The notes below the pieces were generated by a model. It worked only from the letters and a program-made list of their open reading frames with translations. It made no database searches and was not told the origin of the DNA. This document shows, one piece after another, positions 10,600 through 18,784 of a stretch of 64,000 bases of DNA (position 1 is its first letter; each line of letters begins with the position of its first letter). The DNA is taken from NCBI GenBank assembly GCA_905221605.1, contig CAJNDS010000319.1, positions 102,372 to 166,371 of the forward strand, read 5' to 3'. The translations under genes and the position numbers were made by a program. This stretch comes from Symbiodinium natans (Eukaryota > Sar > Dinophyceae > Suessiales > Symbiodiniaceae).

Positions 10600-11068
10600 T
10601 TAGGGAACCACCTAGGGTACCCCCAATGGGCCTACCTAACCCACAACCTGCACGCTCTGCTGACTCCTGCGAGTCACACACGCTGGCTGTTGGCTCAAGA
10701 TCAATCACAGTCTCAAGAGAGGAACACAAGGGCTGATTGAACCGGCACTCACCAACAGGTTGGTATGGTGAGTCGCGTAGGATCACAAACACAGCGCACA
10801 AGAAAGGCTCAAGTAGACTATCTTCAGCACTCAAGACTCTGCAGCCGTATGCAATGATCTTCGCTGCTGACTCGATCTGCTCAAGCTGGTCTTTGACACT
10901 CTTCCTCTTCTGCAGCTGCCGTCTCTCAAAGCTCAACTGACTCAACGTGGGTGTTTTCTCTTTACCCACTTGAAGCTCGATGTACCACTCGATGACAGCA
11001 GCTCTCAGTTTACGAAGGGTTGCAGGTCTATCCCAGTACAAAGGATCACACGCACCTTGGAACGGCAA
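10391..11068 (-). CDS. Pre-gag ORF of element 1
   Basis: 225 aa, lying between the primer binding site and gag and overlapping the gag start by 209 bases in another frame. The first ~150 residues look like a folded protein (LRKLRAAVIEWYIELQVGKE, then Lys/Gln-rich helix, then FLCAVFVILRDSPYQP). The C-terminal part inside the overlap becomes Ser/Pro/Arg-rich and is probably a shadow of gag. I do not recognise the domain. It may be a separate leader protein or an N-terminal gag extension reached by a frame change. Moving from this frame to gag-pol is a +1 shift, as is moving from gag-pol to the RNase H frame. Confidence 0.5.
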   Translation of the reverse strand: MPFQGACDPLYWDRPATLRKLRAAVIEWYIELQVGKEKTPTLSQLSFERRQLQKRKSVKDQLEQIESAAKIIAYGCRVLSAEDSLLEPFLCAVFVILRDSPYQPVGECRFNQPLCSSLETVIDLEPTASVCDSQESAERAGCGLGRPIGGTLGGSLSAEAPTNPKPEHSSDGSASRNARCPAAGSPPSPASSATSPTCRSRSDRSRSRRTDRSGSRCSDAPDWSE

Positions 11069-11208
11069 CGCCGTGATGTCAAGAGCACGGAGGGCTATGG
11101 CTCAAAGCTACAGCTACCCCAGGCCCAACCTACACTACAGCAGATAGGTTCCAGTCTGCACTCAGAGCACCGACACCAAGGAAACCAAAGGAGTCCCTGG
11201 TCAGTAGT

Positions 11209-11220
11209 GCTCCGCTACCA
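11209..11220 (-). other. Primer binding site of element 1
   Basis: TGGTAGCGGAGC on the element strand directly follows the 5' LTR. It ends in the complement of a tRNA CCA tail and resembles the initiator-Met site of plant Copia elements (TGGTATCAGAGC). Element 2 has the identical 12 bases at 29291-29302. Confidence 0.85.
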
Positions 11221-11378
11221 TGAGAATTTTCCTGATACTTTCAGACGCCTGCCGGGATCACAACATACTGCACTGGAGATCACAACACAACATGACTTCA
11301 CTACCAAAACACATGTGGCCCAACATGTAAAACGGGCGCACCAAAATGTGCCCATGTAGCTATGTACCAACTTTTGCA
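11221..11378 (-). repeat. 5' LTR of element 1
   Basis: 158 bp. It is the partner of 2948-3105 with one difference. Promoter signals are not obvious in so short an LTR. Confidence 0.93.
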
Positions 11379-12516
11379 GGTCTGCTAAGTCCAGACGGAG
11401 CTTGCGCTCGAGAATCAGCCCAAGCAGCCGACAGTCGGCCGAGGGAATCAGTTTCGCTTGGGCTCGACACGAGCAGCAGTCTGAGCCACGACTCTGTCCG
11501 TAGCTAAACCAAGGCCTATCCCACACAGCAAATGGGGGGACCGATCCGGGCAGGGACACTGGCGGCTGCATGTTGACCGCTATTTCCTTACATTCACCCA
11601 TGTCATAGGGCATGCTGCAAGAGGTGTTTGCAGCCAAGATGGCCGGGTCGGAAGTTTCAGCGACTGACACAGGCGACGCACCCGTGTCAGACGAGCCTTC
11701 AGGAGTATGGATGAAGGAAGGTGCTTACGCAAGAGTGCACAAAGGATTTAATGGCAGCCACACTGGCCACACCACGCTAGGCCACGGAGGCGACCAGGAA
11801 GCAAGACCTTGGCACAGGTGCAACATACCAAGTACAGGGCTGGCCTAGGGAGGCACGCTGACATCAGCAGTGATGGATTAACGGGAATCGCACCGCGGAA
11901 CAAGATAAGAACGGTCGAGACAGCTTGCTGCAACTACAAGTCACAGGGGCACCCAATGAGGGAGACCGCATTGCTCCAAACTTGTTGTTCCTTTTGCTCG
12001 AGGAGGTCGAGGGCGTCGTTCAGGATGCTAGGTCGCCTGGGCACAGCATTCCTGGCATGTATTACCAAGCTAGAGCACATGACACTCAACGAAGCTACAT
12101 GGCGCTACACAGCAGGATTCCACATGGGAGCTACCTGAAGATCATACGCAGTCAGAGCGTCATGCACTCATGAACATCACTTTGAGCCATCATCCTTGCA
12201 TGAGCATATGTTGTCCAATTGGACATACCTGGCACCATGGCCATGTTGTATGACAGCCCCTTGGCTCATACATGGGCACCATGTGCCACCACATGAGACC
12301 TTCATAGCCCATAGGCTGAGCAGACATTGCTCGTCTCATGCTACCTGTAACATGCACAAATACATGTGTGAGCACAGGCTCAAGTCCTCTTTTCCTTCTT
12401 TCGTTGCGAACCGCATGCTTGTCACCAGCTTGGCTCGTCCTTGCTTCAAGGCAACATTACGCCGCCCATGGAACATGGGTTGCAGATATCGCAAACACAT
12501 TTGCATTGTGGCCGGC
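11379..12516. other. Target duplication plus anonymous flank
   Basis: 11379-11383 is the right GGTCT target duplication of element 1. On the minus strand a frame from 11670 runs into the insertion site; joined across the empty site it stays open to 2632 (see findings). 12180-12520 is rich in CATG-containing words. No gene is supported. Confidence 0.4.
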
Positions 12517-13761
12517 TCACGCACAAGGCCCCGTAACGTGATCGCGCGTTAAAGCGGAAAGACAACTGCGGGCATTGAAATTATGAGCACGGAGAAACAT
12601 CTGGAGCCGCTCGCTGGCGGTGGGGCCCACTAGCCTGGTAAGGAGGGCCCAGTAGGACCCCATTTTTCGTGGCCCCAAAAGGCATGCCTGGGGCACTGGG
12701 AGGCAACAGTTGGCATCGAGGATGATGAGATGGAAAGCCTCCGCCACCAGGCTGCTGCGCACCTGTTGCAGGGAGACTTCATCCTGGAAGTTGAAACCAG
12801 GTGGGACCCTTAGGCCCCATTGCTTCTCCCCGAGATCCCTGCACTTAATCCCGGCAATGGTGGCCCGGAGGACGATACGACAACATTGAAGAGCCAGGGA
12901 GATGCATGCAGCGGGAGGCAGGGCCGGGCCCTCCAACATGGCAGTCAGTGGGACTACGCGTTCCGCAATGACATAATGCGCTTGGCACAAACCATCCTCA
13001 CCAAGGGATACCCAAATGGAGCCGCTGTCGAAGACGCGGGCAAAGGCTGCAGGACACGCGGCAGCGCTTCGGACTTCGTTGACATTGTCGGCATCACTCT
13101 CCGCCAGCTTTAACACCAGGCTTGCAACAGGCTCCTCTCCTTTCAGGTGATACACTTTGCGGAACCCACCTTTGAGCTCCGGGGCCCTGCTAGACCCCAA
13201 AACCGACAGGTTCCGTCCATTCACGTCTAGGACGAGACGAAGGTTATCAGGGAACATATCATGGCCCGTCAAAAACCCTGATGCACGCAAGAGCTTTATT
13301 GATGGCCATGCCTCGACGTTGCTGGGAGTTGCGTCTTGTGTGACACCCTGATCCGGAGAAGGAGAGACGGCGGGGCCACTGCGCTGGCTGGCCAAGCAAT
13401 TTCCGCACATGTCAAAGTCACAAACCCTGCACCCCCAAAGCAAACGCCGTGTGGAGAACTCCCTTTTGCACACACTGCACCACCAATTTGGCTCAGGTGA
13501 CCCAAAGGTGAACAACGGATGCCCGGAGGGACACGTGGGTCGAGCATCAAGTCTGGCCAGAAAGGCCTCTGCACTTTCCGGAGTGAGAGTGACGCCTTCC
13601 TTCAGAAGAGGCGGAGCCACTTGAACGGCTGACCCCCTCCGGTTCACACCTCTTCCGCTTAGGAGTTGGCGGACGGGGCGGCAGTGGCTGACCACCAGGA
13701 AGCCGGGCTTCTGATGCGCCATGTGCATTGTCCAGGACCAAGACCTTAGTTTTCTCATCAC
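12517..13761 (-). CDS. Zinc-finger plus protein-kinase-like protein
   Basis: 414 aa. The first ~50 residues overlap the upstream ORF and are probably not coding in this frame; homology-like sequence begins near residue 50. A treble-clef-like zinc finger is visible: C77, H81, C95, C98, C111, C114, C119, C122. A protein-kinase-like fold follows: Gly-rich GGFRKVYHL (198-206), VAIK-type lysine in LVLKLA (K218), a possible helix-C Glu (E229), CRDL in place of HRDL (307-310), and LIILDAN (D349) in place of DFG. His of HRD and the Gly of DFG are missing, so a pseudokinase or a distant phosphotransferase is more likely than an active kinase. It is the last ORF of the packed minus-strand block, and its reading frame follows from the 572-aa ORF by a frame change near 13610-13700. 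Confidence 0.55.
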   Translation of the reverse strand: MMRKLRSWSWTMHMAHQKPGFLVVSHCRPVRQLLSGRGVNRRGSAVQVAPPLLKEGVTLTPESAEAFLARLDARPTCPSGHPLFTFGSPEPNWWCSVCKREFSTRRLLWGCRVCDFDMCGNCLASQRSGPAVSPSPDQGVTQDATPSNVEAWPSIKLLRASGFLTGHDMFPDNLRLVLDVNGRNLSVLGSSRAPELKGGFRKVYHLKGEEPVASLVLKLAESDADNVNEVRSAAACPAAFARVFDSGSIWVSLGEDGLCQAHYVIAERVVPLTAMLEGPALPPAACISLALQCCRIVLRATIAGIKCRDLGEKQWGLRVPPGFNFQDEVSLQQVRSSLVAEAFHLIILDANCCLPVPQACLLGPRKMGSYWALLTRLVGPTASERLQMFLRAHNFNARSCLSALTRDHVTGPCA

Positions 13762-15265
13762 AAGGAGGGGTTCCGGCTTGCTTAGAGCAGGCTTCGGCCC
13801 TTCGGGGAATGGAGCCTGGTCCTGTGAAGATAGGCCGCGAACTTATGGGGGTTACCACGCGTAGCTCGCCTTGCGGCAACCCCTTTTTGGGCGAACCTGG
13901 AACACCTGCAGGCCCCATGAAGACTCGCCTTGGTCCTGGTCGGGCCTTGTCACCCAGAGTGCCAGCGGCCGCACCCCCAGGGCGAGGGGTGAGCACAAGG
14001 TTGTCACCTGCAGGGGCCCCAAGCGGCGAGCGGGAAGCCTGCTGCGCAGATGCCTTAGAACCACAAGTGGATTGGTTTGTGGGCTCAGGGTTGGTCCCCT
14101 CTGCATTGGATGCAGTGCTTTGGGCTTCAGCCCCAAAATCACTGGAGCGAAAGCTGTGAGGAGCCGAAACTGGCCTACCAGGGGCATCCAGCTTCATAGG
14201 GAATTCCGGCCGCACCTCAGGAAGCGGCACTCGCACAGTTTCAGCATCCGAACTGCTAGGGGCAGGGCTAACCTCACTCCTCAAGTAATTCTGCTGTTTG
14301 GCAACAGATACAGGTGGCATGCGTCGGCCACCAGGCTTGGGAACCACCTCAGAGTGCGCCCCATCCTTCGCATGCATCACGCTTGGGGGAGCTTCGGAGA
14401 CACCAAGAAGGAAGGGCGTTGCGTCTCTTGCACCGACAGCATGACGCACTGGATACCCACGCTCATCCACTGGTTCATGGCATGAAGTCATGACATGGCT
14501 AAGACGGGGCACACGTGGTTGAGCATGCTGAAGCGCTATAAGCTTATCGGACTTGCGTGGCCGTTCAGCAGGACCAGGGAGAGCACTCGAGTCAACATCT
14601 TCGCTCAGACAGACCCCGACACGTCCAGGTGCACACTGTTCCGTTTCGCAAGGGGACTCAGCTTCCCCGCTCGGCACAGCCCCACCATCTTTGGTCGCGC
14701 ACGATGCATCCATATGCTGAACAAAAGGAACGGACCCCACGTGCACATTATCATTATCAATTAAAACTTGGCCATCAGGTTTCTCAGGCACCAAATCTTC
14801 GGCTTCACTCCCACGTAGCGTTGCACCAGACTGTGATGCCAAGGAAGGGCCCAAATTGACATGAGACCATACCGGACTCTCAACAGGCACGCAATGCCCG
14901 GATCCTGAGGCCATGGGTTGGCCTTCAGGTTTCTCAAACCCCAAATCAACGGGATCACTCCCACGTAGCGCAACATGAGACTGTGATGATTGGGGAGTGT
15001 CCATTCCTGCAGGTGCCTCGGTAGCCTGGCAGCTAGGCCCACCAAGCTCAGTACTCGCAGCCTTTGAGGTTTGGATGTCAGGTTTACTGCCAGCCAACTC
15101 ATCACTTTTGGCTGCGGATTGCCCCTTGTTCCCCCCCTTAACCGGAAGAGAAGGCCCGGGGAGCCCCTTGCGGAAGCGCTTGACCACACAGACAGGGGCG
15201 ACGCCAGGCACCGGGGCAGGTGCGGGCGGCGCTTCACAAGGGTCAGGGCCCTCGGGAGTCGCCAT
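13547..15265 (-). CDS. Large Pro/Ser-rich protein of the packed block
   Basis: 572 aa from a good Met (MATPEGPDPCEAPPAP), only 32 bases after the stop of the preceding ORF. Low-complexity and probably disordered throughout. Two copies of a ~24-residue module (pattern SQS..LRGSE..DL..EKP.GQ) are encoded by a ~70-bp direct repeat at about 14770-14845 and 14932-15002. The last ~50 residues after KRKRCEPEG are the wrong-frame reading of the start of the zinc-finger protein, so the real product probably continues into the 12517-13761 frame. KRKR could be a nuclear localisation signal. No family is recognised. If the two frames are one gene, this is a disordered N-terminal region on a zinc-finger/kinase-like protein. 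Confidence 0.5.
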   Translation of the reverse strand: MATPEGPDPCEAPPAPAPVPGVAPVCVVKRFRKGLPGPSLPVKGGNKGQSAAKSDELAGSKPDIQTSKAASTELGGPSCQATEAPAGMDTPQSSQSHVALRGSDPVDLGFEKPEGQPMASGSGHCVPVESPVWSHVNLGPSLASQSGATLRGSEAEDLVPEKPDGQVLIDNDNVHVGSVPFVQHMDASCATKDGGAVPSGEAESPCETEQCAPGRVGVCLSEDVDSSALPGPAERPRKSDKLIALQHAQPRVPRLSHVMTSCHEPVDERGYPVRHAVGARDATPFLLGVSEAPPSVMHAKDGAHSEVVPKPGGRRMPPVSVAKQQNYLRSEVSPAPSSSDAETVRVPLPEVRPEFPMKLDAPGRPVSAPHSFRSSDFGAEAQSTASNAEGTNPEPTNQSTCGSKASAQQASRSPLGAPAGDNLVLTPRPGGAAAGTLGDKARPGPRRVFMGPAGVPGSPKKGLPQGELRVVTPISSRPIFTGPGSIPRRAEACSKQAGTPPCDEKTKVLVLDNAHGASEARLPGGQPLPPRPPTPKRKRCEPEGVSRSSGSASSEGRRHSHSGKCRGLSGQT

Positions 15266-15297
15266 TCAGCGGTCGTAGACTGCCAGATACCACGCAA

Positions 15298-17526
15298 TCA
15301 CACAGTGCGCGCAAAGGTGGTTGTGATTGATGCGGTACCGGATACAACCGTTGCGGCCGCACTAGCCCGCATGAGCCCCTTAATGGCAGCCCAGTGAGCA
15401 GTGGCTGCGTCATACCACTCATTTCGGGGACGTTTTGGCCCATGCTTGGTGGGTGTGGTGCTGATCCCTTTCCAATGCACATCGAAGATGACTGGCAGTC
15501 GGAAAGGGGCTGAGACATCCACTTCTCGCAAAGCTGCAAGGTCAGTGGTTCGCAGCTCCGAGAAGCGCCAATCATTCACCTGTGCCTCGGGTTCGTCCTC
15601 CGCATCCGACATGTCATCCATCGGGCAGGGAGAGCCTTCGTTAGTTTCGGAAGAGATGCTGACGACCTCCGGCGAGGTTGCTGCAGTGTTCACTTCCACA
15701 GGCGCAGCCATGGGCGAGGAGAGCAAGCACTCTAGGGGCAACACTCGCCGTAGAAAAACAGCCATTCTATGAGAAGTGTCAGGCCATTCCAAGTTATAAA
15801 CTGACCAAAAGTGTTCAATGTTTTGGTTGGCCACCGAGGCCGCAAGGGCAAGCCGGATGGCGTCAAGGAAATGGGCAGGGGGGAGGTCCGGCCTAAATTC
15901 TTGATAGTGCCTTTGCCCAAGTGTCTCTGTGCCCTGCAGCGTGATGCCTAGGAACGTATTCAGGTTGGGCTGGGCAAGCCTGGCCTTTTCCACGTCCGTG
16001 TGCTTAGCAGCTGCGGCCCATGCCTGCAAGGCTTCTTGGGAGGCTTGGCCAGTGACTTGTGGCAGTCCACTGTGCGCGTCCATCACATATTTGGTAGTAG
16101 GGCACTTGGGACACCGATAAGCGCGGCCAGCTAAGAAGGCCACCATGGCTGCGGGCGGCACATTGATCTGCAGGTCAGTAATTTTATTGTCAGATTCAGG
16201 AAAACCAATAACAATGGGCAGCCCGGCCGTTCGCTCCAGGGGACCTTTTTGGTGGGACTCGAATGCGAGCAGAAGTGCACCCAGCCAATAATCTGGGTCA
16301 GCGTAGCTGAGCATTGCAGGAAAACTGGCATTGATGACACTCGGCAAGTTCGACACCGCAGAGAAAAGATCCGCGATGTACTGCGCTGTGGTAAGAAAGC
16401 CATACCCCACCAGGGACTCCGAAAGCCTTGCTTTGTCCAGCTGCGGGACCGGGCAATCCAACATTACAGCAAGGTCGAAATGCTGCAATGCCCCCGACAG
16501 TCTAAGACACTGCGTGATGATAGGGTCATAAACCTTCAAATACGCCGCCGGAAACGTTTCAGGCAGATGCAGTAGCGTGTCCGCAATTCCGATCAGCATC
16601 TCCGAGTCTTGCAGCTGGTTCGGTATGCCGTTCAAAAACACCTCATAGGCCCTATATGCCCGAAGCTGCTGGCAGTGTGTTGTGAGGTGTTGCGAGTCAC
16701 GCAGGCTCATGTAGGGCCGAGGTTTGACATTCTTACCAAAGTGATGTCCCGCTGCAAGTGCGCGCCACATGAGATCACAGACCGAGCCTGTGTTGCTCTG
16801 CATGATGGGGGCGCTGGGGTCGCGGGTGCCGCTGGGCTCGCTAGGCCCTCGAGGCTTGGCTTTTGGTGGTTCCAGATGCTGAGAGCCGTCTTTGTCCAAA
16901 ACGAGAGGCCGACTTTCCTTGCGAGCTTGGACAGCGGGCACAGGCCTGGCGGGGATGGGCGACGGGCCATGGGGAGGCATAGGGAGATACGATTTGGGTT
17001 CCGTCAGGCCAAGTGAGTCCGTGGGAGACTTAGCGCAAGGGGGCTGTGATGCCTCAACCGTCCTAATCCCCTCCGGAAATGTTGAGTGCGTGGGCCGTGT
17101 CCGGGGGCTGGGTGGACGTCGTACGCCAGGCGGTGGGTCCCTAATGTTGCCTCCACTACGGGGTGGACACGAGGCGGCGCTACTCCCTCCGATCCTGTGG
17201 GCAACTTCACCAGAGGGAGTCGTCACACAAGCATCCAGAGCACTAGGACTCACGACCGGCACAACCGCAGGCTCTGTCGTTGCAGGCTCCTTCTTCAGTG
17301 GTCCTCTCTCCCGCGTTGGGGTGCCGCAGGGTGTTCGGGAAACGTCCCGTTTAGCTGCGGGAGGTGGGCTGACAGCTGCCGCAATGGAGCCCCCCGCGGC
17401 CCGAGGCTTGAGCCATGGTGTACCCCACCGCTCACCACGGCGCGCGTTGGTGATAGCCTCGCTTTGGGCTGGTGACTGCAGCGGCGTAAGAACCTCGACC
17501 GCAGTGATGCAGGGGTGGGGCTTCAA
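15298..17526 (-). CDS. 742-aa unknown protein of the packed block
   Basis: The first ~245 residues are Pro/Ser/Thr-rich and disordered. Residues ~250-580 look folded and helical (RPYMSLRDSQHLTTHCQQLR, then long amphipathic stretches), with a CPKC pair near 480 that could bind zinc. An acidic linker follows (EDEPEAQ), then a basic segment, KHGPKRPRNEW, near the end. The start overlaps the helicase C-terminal frame by 95 bases, so this could be an independent ORF or a continuation of the helicase gene. I do not recognise the fold. Its uninterrupted length in a region where the neighbouring frame is broken suggests that it was recently under selection. Confidence 0.5.
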   Translation of the reverse strand: MKPHPCITAVEVLTPLQSPAQSEAITNARRGERWGTPWLKPRAAGGSIAAAVSPPPAAKRDVSRTPCGTPTRERGPLKKEPATTEPAVVPVVSPSALDACVTTPSGEVAHRIGGSSAASCPPRSGGNIRDPPPGVRRPPSPRTRPTHSTFPEGIRTVEASQPPCAKSPTDSLGLTEPKSYLPMPPHGPSPIPARPVPAVQARKESRPLVLDKDGSQHLEPPKAKPRGPSEPSGTRDPSAPIMQSNTGSVCDLMWRALAAGHHFGKNVKPRPYMSLRDSQHLTTHCQQLRAYRAYEVFLNGIPNQLQDSEMLIGIADTLLHLPETFPAAYLKVYDPIITQCLRLSGALQHFDLAVMLDCPVPQLDKARLSESLVGYGFLTTAQYIADLFSAVSNLPSVINASFPAMLSYADPDYWLGALLLAFESHQKGPLERTAGLPIVIGFPESDNKITDLQINVPPAAMVAFLAGRAYRCPKCPTTKYVMDAHSGLPQVTGQASQEALQAWAAAAKHTDVEKARLAQPNLNTFLGITLQGTETLGQRHYQEFRPDLPPAHFLDAIRLALAASVANQNIEHFWSVYNLEWPDTSHRMAVFLRRVLPLECLLSSPMAAPVEVNTAATSPEVVSISSETNEGSPCPMDDMSDAEDEPEAQVNDWRFSELRTTDLAALREVDVSAPFRLPVIFDVHWKGISTTPTKHGPKRPRNEWYDAATAHWAAIKGLMRASAAATVVSGTASITTTFARTV

Positions 17527-18784
17527 AGAGGTCCAGCCCTACTTTGCGTTCCGCAGGCAGCACGATGCTGGCTACTGTCCGTTCTCGGAAGGCTTGCTTG
17601 CGTAATGCCTTTGCAACGGCAGGGCCATCCATGCTCCACAAGCTGGCTTGTGTGCGCACATATTCCGCGCATTCAATCAAGCCTCCGGTTGCGCAGGCCG
17701 CCATTTGGAAGCATGCACCTATACCATCAGAGTAGTGCGGTGCCACGAAAACCAAAGCCCCAAGTCCTCTCGTGAAGGAGGAGGTGGCTCGGGCAAACCC
17801 TGCCTCGCTACTAAACAGGAATCCAGAAGCCCGACAAGTCACAAAGACACCTATCCCAAATGTGGGGCCAGTGGAGCAAGCCGTGGTGATAGCGCCGAAG
17901 AAGCGTTTAAGGGACCCTATGTGATTCATGAGGAAGGTCCGAAACGTCACAAGGCTCCAAGTGGTGGGCGCGCCAGTCAGCGGGAAATCTTGCGCGGTTT
18001 GGCAGGCTTCAAGTAGGCTCATATCGTCATCGCCCAGTGGGTCTGCGGGGAGACTCGACTGCAGCATAAACTTCATTTGAGTAACAATCCTGGCATACTG
18101 AGAGACCATCCCGATAGGGGAGTCAGGATAAACCTGGTGCCCAAAAGTGAGCACAATGTCCGCCAGGACCATGCTGAGGTCGTAGCTTCTGCCTAATTTG
18201 GTTTGGGTCTCATCCTGATCTGGCACCCGTACCCATCGGCACGTTTCCATCCACCTGCCTGCAAAGCTACGCAGTGGCCGCCCGAGCAGGTGCTGCATCG
18301 TGGGACCAGGTGGCATAAGTAGCCGAGGGACCCCGCCTGTCAGATCGAAGCGGCACGCCTCCGAGTACCGACATGCGTATAGAATGGCAGCAATCTCAGG
18401 AGGGAGGCGCATGGATGAACAGAGCGAGAGGTTGATAGCCGGTCCGACAATGGCCTTCAGCCCGGCGGCCTGCATGACTGTCTCGGCTTGCTTCGGTTTG
18501 ACGATGCTCATACAGAGAATCGAATCCAGCATCGAGACCGCTGAGAACAACACTTCTGACGCTCCAGAGGAACGGCGGGGCTTGCCCCAAGAGGGCATCT
18601 CGCCTTGCCCCTTTTTCCACGGGCCGGAACTTTGTTCCGTTTGCCGCAAAAGGGCCGCAGGCAAGGTGGCTGGCGTGTGGAGGTCGGCAGGGACCGCATT
18701 GACCACAAATCTTTTGCTCCAACAACTCCGTGACGAAGTGGTAATTGGGCCGCGATCCTCCAGCGGGCTGTCTGTGGTCGCCAA
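17432..18784 (-). CDS. SF1 helicase C-terminal half, in a shifted frame
   Basis: 450 aa in a frame different from the helicase N-terminal half. The first ~75 residues overlap that frame and are uncertain. Visible UPF1/DNA2-like elements: SSMRLPPEIA (123-132; position of the Arg-containing motif after motif III), IGMVSQYARIVTQ (224-236; usual I-G-V-x-x-x-Y-x-x-Q), and GFLFSSEAGFARATSSFTRG (321-340; position of the terminal V-A-x-T-R-A-R motif). The VDSFQG-type motif before it is not recognisable, and the terminal Arg pair is altered, so ATPase function is doubtful. Motif III itself (GDHRQP, 18768-18786) is in yet another frame. Either this copy is a frameshifted pseudogene or an intron/frame change joins the parts. 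Confidence 0.5.
   Translation of the reverse strand: MATTDSPLEDRGPITTSSRSCWSKRFVVNAVPADLHTPATLPAALLRQTEQSSGPWKKGQGEMPSWGKPRRSSGASEVLFSAVSMLDSILCMSIVKPKQAETVMQAAGLKAIVGPAINLSLCSSMRLPPEIAAILYACRYSEACRFDLTGGVPRLLMPPGPTMQHLLGRPLRSFAGRWMETCRWVRVPDQDETQTKLGRSYDLSMVLADIVLTFGHQVYPDSPIGMVSQYARIVTQMKFMLQSSLPADPLGDDDMSLLEACQTAQDFPLTGAPTTWSLVTFRTFLMNHIGSLKRFFGAITTACSTGPTFGIGVFVTCRASGFLFSSEAGFARATSSFTRGLGALVFVAPHYSDGIGACFQMAACATGGLIECAEYVRTQASLWSMDGPAVAKALRKQAFRERTVASIVLPAERKVGLDLFEAPPLHHCGRGSYAAAVTSPKRGYHQRAPW

Larger units (their letters stand above)
2948..11378 (-). mobile_element. Complete Copia-type LTR retrotransposon (element 1)
   Basis: The element is 8,431 bp, bounded by 158-bp direct LTRs (TG...CA on the element strand) that differ at one base (T at 3064 versus C at 11337 or adjacent), and by a GGTCT target duplication. 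In element order (minus strand): 5' LTR, a primer binding site touching the LTR, a pre-gag ORF, gag-protease-integrase-reverse transcriptase in one 1,917-aa frame, RNase H plus a C-terminal extension in another frame, a G-rich polypurine tract, and the 3' LTR. Domain order PR-IN-RT-RNaseH defines Copia/Ty1. Near-identical LTRs mean a recent insertion. Whether it is still active depends on how the RNase H frame is reached (see the finding on frame changes). Confidence 0.95.

Noticed and set aside
10690-10699. TTGGCTCAAG on the plus strand as a spliced-leader relic
   Set aside because: It lies inside element 1 on the non-coding strand with no further match to the leader; a 10-base match can arise by chance.
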